Shown here one piece after another: positions 57,160 through 64,000 of a stretch of DNA of 64,000 bases (position 1 is the first letter of the stretch; each line of letters opens with the position of its first letter). The notes under the pieces are model-generated. The model searched no databases and was not told where the DNA came from. It saw only the letters and a list, made by a program, of their open reading frames with translations. Position numbers and translations under genes: made by a program. Source of the DNA: Novosphingobium album (ex Hu et al. 2023) (GTDB lineage: Bacteria > Pseudomonadota > Alphaproteobacteria > Sphingomonadales > Sphingomonadaceae); NCBI RefSeq assembly GCF_022832385.1, contig NZ_JALHLE010000005.1:310001-374000 (forward strand), written 5' to 3'.

Positions 57160-57190
57160 AAAGGGGCCGGAGATAGACTCCAACCCCTTT
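57160..57190 (-). terminator. Terminator-like hairpin after the OmpA-like gene
   Basis: AAAGGGG (57160-57166) pairs with CCCCTTT (57184-57190), with an inner GGAG/CTCC stem, 26 bases after the stop. On the minus strand the stem runs into CTTTC. Confidence 0.55.
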
Positions 57191-57216
57191 CCGCTGCTTC
57201 CTCGGTGGGAGGAACA

Positions 57217-58314
57217 CTACATGCCAGAGCCCGGACCATAGGTAATCTCGACCCGGCGGTTCTGGAGTTCGCGAACGCCGTCAGCCGTCGGCACGCGCTG
57301 ATTTTCCTCGCCAAAGCCCTGGGCGGAGATCGCCGAACCCGGGATGCCATGCGATGTCAGGTAGCCTTGGACCGCTTCGTTGCGGCGCTCGGAAAGACCC
57401 ATGTTGTAAGTCTTGGCACCTGACGAGTCCGTGTAGCCTGCCAACATGATCGGTACATTGTCACAACTGCCGTACGCGGTGATCGCGCTGTCGAGAACCG
57501 TGGCGGCCTCCGGTGCGATGTCCGACTTATCCCAATCGAAGAACACGACGTAGGGCCCCTTGTTGCAAACCACTTCCGGCGCAGGAGGCGGCGGAGGCGG
57601 CGGAGGGGGCGGCGGCGGCGGGGGTGGAGGCGGTAGCGGCTCGGCCTTGGAACCAAAGTTGAACCCAAGCGTCGCCATCAACGAGTGCGAGGACCAGTCG
57701 GTCTTGTAAGACGCATCGTAGCTCTTGATCGTGTACTTCGGCATGTTGAAATACCGGTACTTCACGCCCAGATCGACGGTGTCGCTCAGAGGGAAGCGAA
57801 GGCCTGCCAGTATCTGCCAGGCAAAGTCCCATTTATCGCCATTGATCAGCGTGGCAGCGCCCGACGTGCCTTCCACCCTTATAAGATGGTCGACCCGGGC
57901 GATGCCCGCACCGCCACCGGCAAAAATCTGGATGCCATCGTCCTTGCCGAAATCGAGCAACCCGTTGCCCATAAAGCTCAGCGCCGAGGCATGTCCTCCA
58001 AGGTTATCACTGCCGTAGATAGCGACCAGGGCATCAGACGCCCCCAGTTCCTTGTTGCCAAGATCCCGGAAACTTCCTTCCGCCTCAATGCGGAACCCTC
58101 CGAAGTCATAGCCCAAGACACCGCCGACGTCGTAGCCGGTGTCCGTCTTGACCCGCGCGCTTCCGATATCGTCCGCGTAGACATCATGGAATTTGAAATC
58201 ATCGGAGACAACGACGCCGCCATCGATTTCGATATAGACGCTGTCATCTTTAGCCCAGGCGCTGGTTGCCAGGATAGAAGAAGACATGGCCATCAAGAGC
58301 GTGATTTTCTTCAC
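57217..58314 (-). CDS. OmpA-family outer-membrane protein with a 17-proline linker
   Basis: The product is 365 residues. The signal peptide (MKKITLLMAMSSSILATSAWA) precedes an eight-stranded beta barrel (residues 22-225) with GYDFGGFRIEAEGSFRDLG and GVKYRYFNMPKY. A run of 17 prolines (bases 57583-57633) links to the OmpA peptidoglycan-binding domain: VVFFDWDKSDIAPEAATVLD, AGYTDSSGAKTYNMGLSERR and ELQNRRVEITYGPGSGM. It should anchor the outer membrane to the cell wall and may be a porin. Single gene with its own promoter, followed by a hairpin. Confidence 0.94.
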   Translation of the reverse strand: MKKITLLMAMSSSILATSAWAKDDSVYIEIDGGVVVSDDFKFHDVYADDIGSARVKTDTGYDVGGVLGYDFGGFRIEAEGSFRDLGNKELGASDALVAIYGSDNLGGHASALSFMGNGLLDFGKDDGIQIFAGGGAGIARVDHLIRVEGTSGAATLINGDKWDFAWQILAGLRFPLSDTVDLGVKYRYFNMPKYTIKSYDASYKTDWSSHSLMATLGFNFGSKAEPLPPPPPPPPPPPPPPPPPAPEVVCNKGPYVVFFDWDKSDIAPEAATVLDSAITAYGSCDNVPIMLAGYTDSSGAKTYNMGLSERRNEAVQGYLTSHGIPGSAISAQGFGEENQRVPTADGVRELQNRRVEITYGPGSGM

Positions 58315-59253
58315 GTTGTACCCCTGCCTGTTTGAAGTTCAGGCATGATTCCCATGAGCGGTCACCTGAATCAATCAATCGATTCCTTACTTTCCAAGAT
58401 GAAAGTACCTAGACACCCCGGACAAAGGGCAAGGATTTTAGGAGGATTACCCGTAAGCCCAATCGAGACTGTCTCAAAACACAAGGAGACAGAAATACAA
58501 AATGGCACCAATTGTGATCAACCAAAGTGCATTCCAAAACCTGGAAATGCCCTTGCATCGCAAAAATGAGCATTCAGATGAAGGCTCTCATCGTCGATCC
58601 GGTTGAGGATGCTACGGTCGCTTCCCAGCCCTGAGGCTGCGGCAGCGGCCCAGTCACGCGAATATGCGCTCCATGCCCCAACGACGGAGCAGGCTATCGT
58701 GGCCGTTGGTCTGATCGGAACGCTTGATGATCTCGAGTGTCAAATCCCCGCGCTGGTGAGGGTTTTCCTGAGCTCGCCTGTGCAACCACTTGGGGCAGGC
58801 TAGGGGCGGAACCTGTTACTCGCACCATCGAGGCGTCCGAATGGCGAACATGTCGGACCAAACCGCCCGCTCGCCACACCCCGAAACCGTTTTCCTACAC
58901 CCCCTCGCGCAGAGTATGCCTTCCGCATGCATCGAACACATTCCCTACCCCCGCTTCGCCGGTTCGACCATGGCCTTTGCTGCGATGGACTGATGTGCAG
59001 CGGCAAGGTGCCGGTCGGCACGCAAGGTGACGCATGCGCCGCAAGGTGACAGGTTTTCTCTCTGGACCGTGTCACCCGTGTCAACCTGTCACCTTGCGGG
59101 ACGCGCCCATACGCCGCCCAAACCGCTTGCATTTCCTGCCTGATCCGCTAAGGGCCGCCTTCCCCTGTTCGGGGAAACCTGAAGAAAGCCGGAGGGGCCC
59201 CGCAATCCCGCGGACAAGCCAGCGATCGGTTAGATGAATGAAAGGAAGCTGCC
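58315..59253. other. Long gene-poor region upstream of the rpsF operon
   Basis: This 939-base gap has no gene I can support firmly. Around 58465-58490 are GAGAC-T-GTCTC and an inverted repeat CTGTCTC (58471-58477 region) with GAGACAG about 10 bases on, resembling insertion-sequence ends. A 34-codon open frame MAPIVINQSAFQNLEMPLHR... at 58502-58606 has AAGGAG 13 bases upstream and could be a small peptide gene. A frame MSIQMKALIVDPVEDA at about 58568 looks like the start of a receiver domain but stops after 22 codons, perhaps a gene remnant. The 17-base inverted repeat (59039-59099), a weak promoter TTGCAT (59127) / TAAGGG (59149) and a small TTCCCC/GGGGAA hairpin (59160-59176) precede rpsF. 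Confidence 0.45.
59039..59099. repeat. 17-bp perfect inverted repeat with extra GGTGAC copies, upstream of rpsF
   Basis: CCGCAAGGTGACAGGTT (59039-59055) is perfectly complementary to 59083-59099, with 27 bases between. A direct copy of CGCAAGGTGAC lies at 59021-59031, and GTGTCACC occurs again inside the loop. It is about 28 bases before the candidate rpsF promoter and ends in no T-run, so it is not a simple terminator. It may be a protein-binding site, a dispersed repeat family element, or a transcript-end structure. Confidence 0.75.
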
Positions 59254-59616
59254 GTGGCTCTTTATGAGCACGTGTTCCTGGCACGCCAGGACCTTAGCCA
59301 GTCGCAGGTTGATGCGCTGGCCGCCGCCGCCACCGAGATCGTCGAGAGCAACGAAGGCAAGGTCCTCAAGACCGAGACCTGGGGCCTCAAGAACCTCGCG
59401 TACAAGATCAAGCGCAACCGCAAGGCTCACTTCGTGATGCTGAACATCGAGTGCCCGGGCGACACCGTCGCCGAGCTCGAGCGTCAGACCCAGATCAACG
59501 AAGACGTCATCCGCTACATGACCATCAAGGTCGAGGAACACGAAGGTGGTCCGTCGGTGATGATGCGCAAGAACGACCGCGACAACCGTCGCCGCCGCGA
59601 ACGCGAGGGGAACTGA
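59254..59616 (+). CDS. rpsF: 30S ribosomal protein bS6
   Basis: A small-subunit protein that pairs with bS18. It has 120 residues from GTG 59254, with AAAGGAAG 6 bases upstream. It starts [16 protein letters not shown] and has the [20 protein letters not shown] core. The C-terminal extension is charged ([15 protein letters not shown]). It is the first gene of an rpsF-rpsR-rplI operon. The 100-base leader is where an S6:S18 autoregulatory hairpin would be expected; small hairpins are present there but I cannot match the consensus. Confidence 0.97.
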   Translation: MALYEHVFLARQDLSQSQVDALAAAATEIVESNEGKVLKTETWGLKNLAYKIKRNRKAHFVMLNIECPGDTVAELERQTQINEDVIRYMTIKVEEHEGGPSVMMRKNDRDNRRRREREGN

Positions 59617-59619
59617 TCC

Positions 59620-59844
59620 ATGGCACGTGCATTCTTCCGCCGCCGCAAGTCCTGCCCGTTCTCGGGCAAGAACGCGCCGAAGATCGATTACAAGGACGTT
59701 CGTCTGCTCCAGGGCTTCATGTCCGAGCGTGGCAAGATCGTCCCCAGCCGCATCACTGCGGTTTCCGCCAAGAAGCAGCGTGAGCTGGGCCAGGCCATCA
59801 AGCGCGCCCGGCACATCGGCCTGCTGCCCTTCATCGTCAAGTAA
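59620..59844 (+). CDS. rpsR: 30S ribosomal protein bS18
   Basis: The product is 74 residues, the usual length, starting [16 protein letters not shown]. The core reads [20 protein letters not shown] then [20 protein letters not shown], ending in the [10 protein letters not shown] motif. It starts 3 bases after the bS6 stop, indicating translational coupling with its partner. Confidence 0.98.
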   Translation: MARAFFRRRKSCPFSGKNAPKIDYKDVRLLQGFMSERGKIVPSRITAVSAKKQRELGQAIKRARHIGLLPFIVK

Positions 59845-59858
59845 GGGAGGCTAGCCCC

Positions 59859-60458
59859 ATGGACATCATCCTCCTCGAACGCGTCGAAAAGCTCGGTGCC
59901 ATCGGCGACGTCGTTTCCGTCAAGGACGGCTACGCACGCAACTACCTGCTGCCGAACAAGAAGGCGCTGCGCGCCAACGACGCCAACAAGAAGGTCTTCG
60001 AAGCCAACCGCGCGAAGATCGAAGCCGACAACGCCGAAAAGCGCTCGTCTGCTCAGGCTCACTCGGGCAACGTCGAAGGCAAGCAGGTCGTCCTGATCCG
60101 CGCTTCGTCGAACTCGGGCCAGCTCTACGGTTCGGTTTCGGTGCGTGACATCGTCGAAGCTCTCAACGAACAGGGCGCCGAAGTCGCCAAGCAGATGATC
60201 GTGCTCGAACGCCCGATCAAGACGCTCGGCATCTTCGACGTGCGCGTCAACCTGCACCCCGAAGTCTCGGTCACCGTGCAGGTCAACGTCGCCCGCTCGC
60301 CGGACGAAGCCGAACTGCAGTCGCAGGGCGTGGACGTCATGGCCGCGATGTTCGAACAGGACACCTCGGGCTTCACCGAAGCCTACGATCCGAACGCCGA
60401 ACCCGGCGAAATCGTGATCGAGGAAGAGGCTCCGGCCGAGGGCGAAGAGCAGGCCTGA
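59859..60458 (+). CDS. rplI: 50S ribosomal protein bL9, with acidic C-terminal extension
   Basis: The product is 199 residues against about 150 in E. coli. The N-terminal domain MDIILLERVEKLGAIGDVVS then VKDGYARNYLLPNKKALRAN is typical. The extra C-terminus (about residues 172-199) is rich in Glu (IVIEEEAPAEGEEQA), as seen in other sphingomonads. It lies 14 bases after rpsR with GGGAGG as ribosome site. The operon ends with a strong terminator. Confidence 0.97.
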   Translation: MDIILLERVEKLGAIGDVVSVKDGYARNYLLPNKKALRANDANKKVFEANRAKIEADNAEKRSSAQAHSGNVEGKQVVLIRASSNSGQLYGSVSVRDIVEALNEQGAEVAKQMIVLERPIKTLGIFDVRVNLHPEVSVTVQVNVARSPDEAELQSQGVDVMAAMFEQDTSGFTEAYDPNAEPGEIVIEEEAPAEGEEQA

Positions 60459-60483
60459 GCCTGACCTTTCGCACCGCGCGATC

Positions 60484-60523
60484 ATGAAAGGCCCTCGCAC
60501 TTACCGGTGCGGGGGCTTTTCAT
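60484..60523 (+). terminator. Rho-independent terminator of the rpsF-rpsR-rplI operon
   Basis: A stem of 17 base pairs including two G-U pairs, loop TTACCG, with a TTTT inside the 3' arm, lies 25 bases after the rplI stop. The GNAT gene begins 31 bases later and must use another promoter. Confidence 0.85.
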
Positions 60524-60554
60524 GTATGGCTCCCCATCACCGCAGGAGACCCCA

Positions 60555-61049
60555 GTGCCCGTTGTGCTCACCGCTTCCGGCTTTGCCGCATCGCCGGAGC
60601 TTCGCGCCGGACTGACACAGCTCAACAACGACCATGCGGTCGAACTGTCCTGGGCCGATGAAGAGCGTCTCGGAACAATGATCGGCGAAGCCTTCCTGGC
60701 AGCGCATGAGGGCATGGAAGACGCCCTGCTGATCGCCTTCGACCAGAACGCGGACTACGACAGCCCGAACTTCCTGTGGTTCCGCGAACGCCATGCCCGC
60801 TTCGTCTATGTCGACCGCATCGTCACATCTGCAACAGCTCGCGGAAATGGCCTGGGTCGTGCGCTTTACGCCATGCTGTTCGAGGCTGCTCGCGCAGCCG
60901 GCTACGACCGCATTGTCTGCGAGGTCAATTCAGACCCGCCCAACCCCGCTTCAGATGCCTTCCACGCCGCACTGGGCTTCGTGAAGGTCGGAGAAGCCCT
61001 TCTCGCCAACGGCAAGACGGTGACGTACCTCTCCTGCCCGCTGGCCTGA
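60555..61049 (+). CDS. GNAT-family N-acetyltransferase
   Basis: The product is 164 residues from GTG 60555, with AGGAG 6 bases upstream; an earlier in-frame GTG lies inside the operon terminator. The fold is the GCN5 type: RFVYVDRIVTSATARGNGLG contains the acetyl-CoA motif R-G-N-G-L-G, followed by IVCEVNSDPPNPASDAFHAA then LGFVKVGEALL. The acceptor is unknown; similar proteins act on amino acids or small amines. Confidence 0.88.
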   Translation: MPVVLTASGFAASPELRAGLTQLNNDHAVELSWADEERLGTMIGEAFLAAHEGMEDALLIAFDQNADYDSPNFLWFRERHARFVYVDRIVTSATARGNGLGRALYAMLFEAARAAGYDRIVCEVNSDPPNPASDAFHAALGFVKVGEALLANGKTVTYLSCPLA

Positions 61050-61128
61050 CAGCAGCGGCCGGCAACGTCACACGACCGCAGCACGCCGCTCCTATTGCAC
61101 CGCAACACGATTTGCGCGATAGACGGTC

Positions 61129-62556
61129 ATGCAAATGATGAAAGAAACGCTCGCGGAATTGGTCCGCGTATATGATGCCGCCGTTGCCTGCCTGAAGGCC
61201 GACATGATCGCCTTCATCGAGAACGGCACCCTCCCCCCACCCGAACGCCGCACAGAGCGGCGGTGGACTTATCCGGAACTGCGCGTGACTTATCGCGGGC
61301 AGGAAAAGGCCGCCCGCGCCTCACGCGCCTTTGGCCGCCTCGAAGCCGCTGGCTCCTATTGCACCACGGTCACCCGGCCGACGCTGTTCGCCGAGTATCT
61401 CGCCGAACAGCTCTCGCTGCTCGAAGCAGAGTACGAAGTGGAATTCGAAGTCAGCCGCTCCGCGCAGGAAATTCCGTTCCCCTATGTCCTCGACGGCGTC
61501 GCCATCGGCACAGTCAAGCCGCAGGACCTGGCACAGCACTTTCCCAGCACCGAGCTCGCCATGATCGGCGACGAGATCGCCGACGGCATTCACGTCTTCG
61601 AAGAGGACGATCCGTTGCCGCTGGCCCTCTTTGACGGGCTTCGCACCGACTTCAGCCTGGCCCGCCTAGCGCACTATACCGGCACCAGCCCCGAGCACTG
61701 CCAGCGCTTCGTCCTGTTCACGAACTATCACCGCTATGTCGATGAATTCGTGGACTGGGCCGGCAAGCAGGTCGGTTCCGATGGCTACGTGGCCTTGTCA
61801 GGCGCAGGTGGGCTCTATCTCGACGCGCCGGTCGACAATGCCCGCGCGCGGCTGTCCGATACTGCATGGCGCCGCCACCAGATGCCCGCCTATCACCTGA
61901 TCAAGGAAGACCGCTCGGGTATCACCCTCGTCAATATCGGTGTCGGCCCCTCCAACGCCAAGACCATCACCGACCACCTCGCAGTGCTGCGCCCCGAGGC
62001 CTGGCTGATGATCGGCCACTGCGGGGGCCTGCGCGAAAGCCAGCGTATCGGCGACTACGTGCTCGCCCATGCCTATCTGCGCGATGACCATGTGCTCGAC
62101 CCTGTCCTGCCGCCGGAAATTCCCCTGCCAGCCATCGCCGAGGTGCAGCAGGCCCTCGCAGAAGCGGCCGAGCGGGTCAGCGGCGGCGGCGTGAACCTCA
62201 AGAAACGGATGCGCACCGGCACGATCGTCACCACCGACGACCGCAACTGGGAACTGCGCTATACCGCCTCGGCCAGGCGCTTCAGCCTCAGCCGGGCGAT
62301 CGGCATCGACATGGAGAGCGCCACCATCAGCGCGCAGGGCTACCGGTTCCGTGTGCCCTACGGTACCCTGCTCTGCGTCTCCGACAAACCTCTGCATGGC
62401 GAGCTCAAGCTGCCGGGGCAGGCCAATCGCTTCTATGAGGAGGCCATCGCCAGCCACCTCAAAATCGGCCTGATCACCTGCGACCTGCTGCGCGAACAAG
62501 GGGACCGATTGCACTCGCGCAAGCTGCGCGCATTCAACGAACCGCCGTTCCGGTAA
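61129..62556 (+). CDS. amn: AMP nucleosidase
   Basis: Cleaves AMP to adenine and ribose-5-phosphate, helping adenylate balance. The 475 residues are full length. The N-terminal AMP-nucleosidase domain (ERRWTYPELRVTYRGQE, GSYCTTVTRPTLFAEYLAEQ) is followed by a phosphorylase-like catalytic domain: LVNIGVGPSNAKTITDHLAV, LMIGHCGGLRESQRIGDYVL and GIDMESATISAQGYRF, with the catalytic Asp probably in SDKPLHGELK. It is a single gene between GNAT and the L,D-transpeptidase. Confidence 0.96.
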   Translation: MQMMKETLAELVRVYDAAVACLKADMIAFIENGTLPPPERRTERRWTYPELRVTYRGQEKAARASRAFGRLEAAGSYCTTVTRPTLFAEYLAEQLSLLEAEYEVEFEVSRSAQEIPFPYVLDGVAIGTVKPQDLAQHFPSTELAMIGDEIADGIHVFEEDDPLPLALFDGLRTDFSLARLAHYTGTSPEHCQRFVLFTNYHRYVDEFVDWAGKQVGSDGYVALSGAGGLYLDAPVDNARARLSDTAWRRHQMPAYHLIKEDRSGITLVNIGVGPSNAKTITDHLAVLRPEAWLMIGHCGGLRESQRIGDYVLAHAYLRDDHVLDPVLPPEIPLPAIAEVQQALAEAAERVSGGGVNLKKRMRTGTIVTTDDRNWELRYTASARRFSLSRAIGIDMESATISAQGYRFRVPYGTLLCVSDKPLHGELKLPGQANRFYEEAIASHLKIGLITCDLLREQGDRLHSRKLRAFNEPPFR

Positions 62557-62654
62557 TCTCCGGCGCGGCCCGGCATTCTGAGAAGAAATCGCAGGACAAG
62601 GAGAATTGGTGAAATCCATTGTCCAGCGGTCCTGAAGTGTGCTTTCACGCATCC

Positions 62655-63884
62655 ATGGGAAAAGGCAATGTTATTTCCGGGCATCCGGCGGGGAGCGCTC
62701 TTCCGGCAATTCTGATGGTCTTGGCACTGGTTTCCTGTGGCGCTGCAGACATTCCGGATGATCCGTCAAATTCGGCGACAGTCGTTCCCGAGGCGACTGC
62801 GGAACCGGTTATTGCTCCAGCCGGGGAATGGAGCACTGAAGAAGTCGACCGGTTGCTGCACTGGGTGAAAGCTGCACCGCAGGATGCCCTTCCATCGCCC
62901 AGTTCGCGCGACCTGGATACAGCCATAGCAAGTGGCGATCACAGTGCCATCGATGGCGCCGCGACCGCGCTGGCCCTCAAGCTTGGCCGTATGCATCTGC
63001 TCGGTGTAGCCAACACAGCGCAGCGTACAGGCTGGCATATCACCGATAGTGACAGCGCGATCGATCTTCAGGCCCGCCTCGAAAAGGCTATCGGCTCGGA
63101 CGACATAGACGGCTTTATCGAAAACCTGCGCCCCTCCAGCCCGGATTATGCCGCACTGCGCGACGCCTATGCCGCCGAAACCGACAAGGACCGGCGCGCG
63201 ACAATCGCCCGTAACATGGAACGCTGGCGCTGGATGCCGCAATCGCTGGGCCAATCCTATGTGCTCGTCAACACAGCCACGTTTGAGGCCCGCCTTTGGC
63301 GCAACGGCAAACAGGCGGGAACCTGGCGCGTGATCGTTGGCAAGCGCTCGACACCCAGCCCGGTCTTTTCGGCGAGGATCACCGGCGTAACCCTGAACCC
63401 CTGGTGGAACATCCCGGCCAGTATTGTCCGCGAAAAGCACGGCAACTTCCCCGCCCGACTCGGCTACGTGAGAACGGCCAATGGATTCGCCCAGAAGCCA
63501 GGCCCGAACAATGCGCTCGGACAGATGAAGCTGGTCATGCCCAATCCCTTCAGCGTGTACATGCACGACACGCCAAGCAAGAGCCTGTTCGCCCGGGATA
63601 TCAGGGCCTTTAGCCACGGCTGCATTCGCGTGGGCGAGGCCCTGAATTTCGCCACCACGTTGCTGAACGGCGAAAAGACGCCCTCAGAAGTGGATGCGAT
63701 CGTGGCGGGCGGCCAGACCACTACGATCAGCCTGCCGTCTTCGCTGCCAGTCTACATCACCTACTTCACCGCAGGTCTGCTGGGTGACGGAAGTTTCGTA
63801 ATTCAACCGGACATCTATAGCCGCGACAAGAACCTTCCCGACCTTGCCCGGGCCTCGGAAACGGAGTGCTCAGCCTCCGGATAA
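62655..63884 (+). CDS. L,D-transpeptidase (YcbB-type) lipoprotein
   Basis: Forms 3-3 or protein cross-links in peptidoglycan. ATG 62655 gives 409 residues; the frame opens at TTG 62619. A lipobox LVSC follows a hydrophobic stretch (LPAILMVLALVS), so the protein is probably lipid-anchored in the periplasm. The YkuD domain at residues about 200-370 has QSYVLVNTATFEARLWRNGK, NPWWNIPASIV, MHDTPSKSLF and the catalytic SHGCIRV. Just upstream an 8-codon frame (62609-62635) carries the good AAGGAG site, and translation of this gene may depend on it. It is convergent with the alpha/beta hydrolase gene. Confidence 0.9.
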   Translation: MGKGNVISGHPAGSALPAILMVLALVSCGAADIPDDPSNSATVVPEATAEPVIAPAGEWSTEEVDRLLHWVKAAPQDALPSPSSRDLDTAIASGDHSAIDGAATALALKLGRMHLLGVANTAQRTGWHITDSDSAIDLQARLEKAIGSDDIDGFIENLRPSSPDYAALRDAYAAETDKDRRATIARNMERWRWMPQSLGQSYVLVNTATFEARLWRNGKQAGTWRVIVGKRSTPSPVFSARITGVTLNPWWNIPASIVREKHGNFPARLGYVRTANGFAQKPGPNNALGQMKLVMPNPFSVYMHDTPSKSLFARDIRAFSHGCIRVGEALNFATTLLNGEKTPSEVDAIVAGGQTTTISLPSSLPVYITYFTAGLLGDGSFVIQPDIYSRDKNLPDLARASETECSASG

Positions 63885-63916
63885 TCCGGCAAGCCAATGT
63901 GCATCGAGACACCGGT

Positions 63917-64000
63917 TCAGGCGTGCAGGAAATCTACGATCGCCCGGCCCATTTCCTTGAATGTGACCGATGACATGTGGTTGCCTGGAATCTCGGCATA
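63917..64000 (-). CDS. C-terminal end of an alpha/beta hydrolase, partial
   Basis: The minus strand from the window edge reads YAEIPGNHMSSVTFKEMGRA then IVDFLHA and stops at TGA 63917-63919. The His in GNHMSSV sits where the catalytic His of alpha/beta hydrolases is found, about 20 residues from the end. The rest of the gene lies beyond base 64000, so the substrate class is unknown. Confidence 0.6.
   Translation of the reverse strand, partial: YAEIPGNHMSSVTFKEMGRAIVDFLHA

Noticed and set aside
59160..59253. S6:S18-binding autoregulatory element in the rpsF leader
   Set aside because: Small hairpins exist, but I could not match the conserved bulged motif by eye, so it is not listed as a feature.

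Overview
The window is a high-GC chromosomal segment from an alphaproteobacterium. It is very probably a Sphingomonadales member, Novosphingobium-like. The evidence is the combination of large TonB-dependent receptors, a P450cam-type (CYP101) P450, sphingomonad-style ispE/ETF-QO/lytic transglycosylase/moaB gene order, and an rplI product with a long acidic tail. There are no rRNA or tRNA genes, no CRISPR array, and no recognisable transposase or prophage gene.

Layout. 0-11.5 kb is mostly housekeeping: NAD(P)HX repair, ilvD, a small RTX protein, an N-formylglutamate amidohydrolase cut short by an in-frame stop, ispE, ETF-QO, a degenerate uracil-DNA-glycosylase-like protein, a lytic transglycosylase and moaB. 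11.6-26.7 kb is an accessory catabolic stretch: c-type cytochrome lipoprotein, CYP101-like P450, arylamine N-acetyltransferase, TonB-dependent receptor, alpha/beta hydrolase, malQ, an FMN alpha-hydroxyacid dehydrogenase plus flavin monooxygenase pair behind a tandem winged-helix regulator, a candidate small RNA, a voltage-gated K+ channel with a zinc ribbon, and a TetR/TauD-type dioxygenase pair. 26.7-38 kb holds pgm, a compact group of RadC-like, membrane and LuxR-HTH genes, lepA, a GGDEF-EAL-PilZ protein and a ferredoxin reductase. 38-47.5 kb holds a TonB receptor with a Gly/Pro-rich insert, dnaN, fabG, fabD, a VOC protein, and a divergent LD-carboxypeptidase/Mur ligase pair that suggests murein recycling. 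47.7-57 kb holds a globin-coupled chemoreceptor, a DUF808 membrane protein, an isolated flagellin, a GST, an intracellular PHA depolymerase, and a three-gene copper-uptake locus (DUF2946, OprC-like receptor, TonB). 57-64 kb holds an OmpA-like porin, the rpsF-rpsR-rplI operon, a GNAT acetyltransferase, AMP nucleosidase, an L,D-transpeptidase lipoprotein and the end of an alpha/beta hydrolase.

The most interesting signals are: the copper locus with conserved CxxxM and HxM ligands; the soluble globin chemoreceptor ending in a WxxF-type tail; a multi-hairpin candidate sRNA at about 23.95-24.05 kb; long inverted repeats before the tetR-like gene and before rpsF; the duplicated winged-helix regulator next to a 19-bp palindrome; and a TonB receptor whose 123-residue low-complexity insert repeats an ITVTG motif resembling its own TonB-box region. 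No single obviously new multi-gene system was found. Functions of the catabolic cluster are inferred from families and context only.
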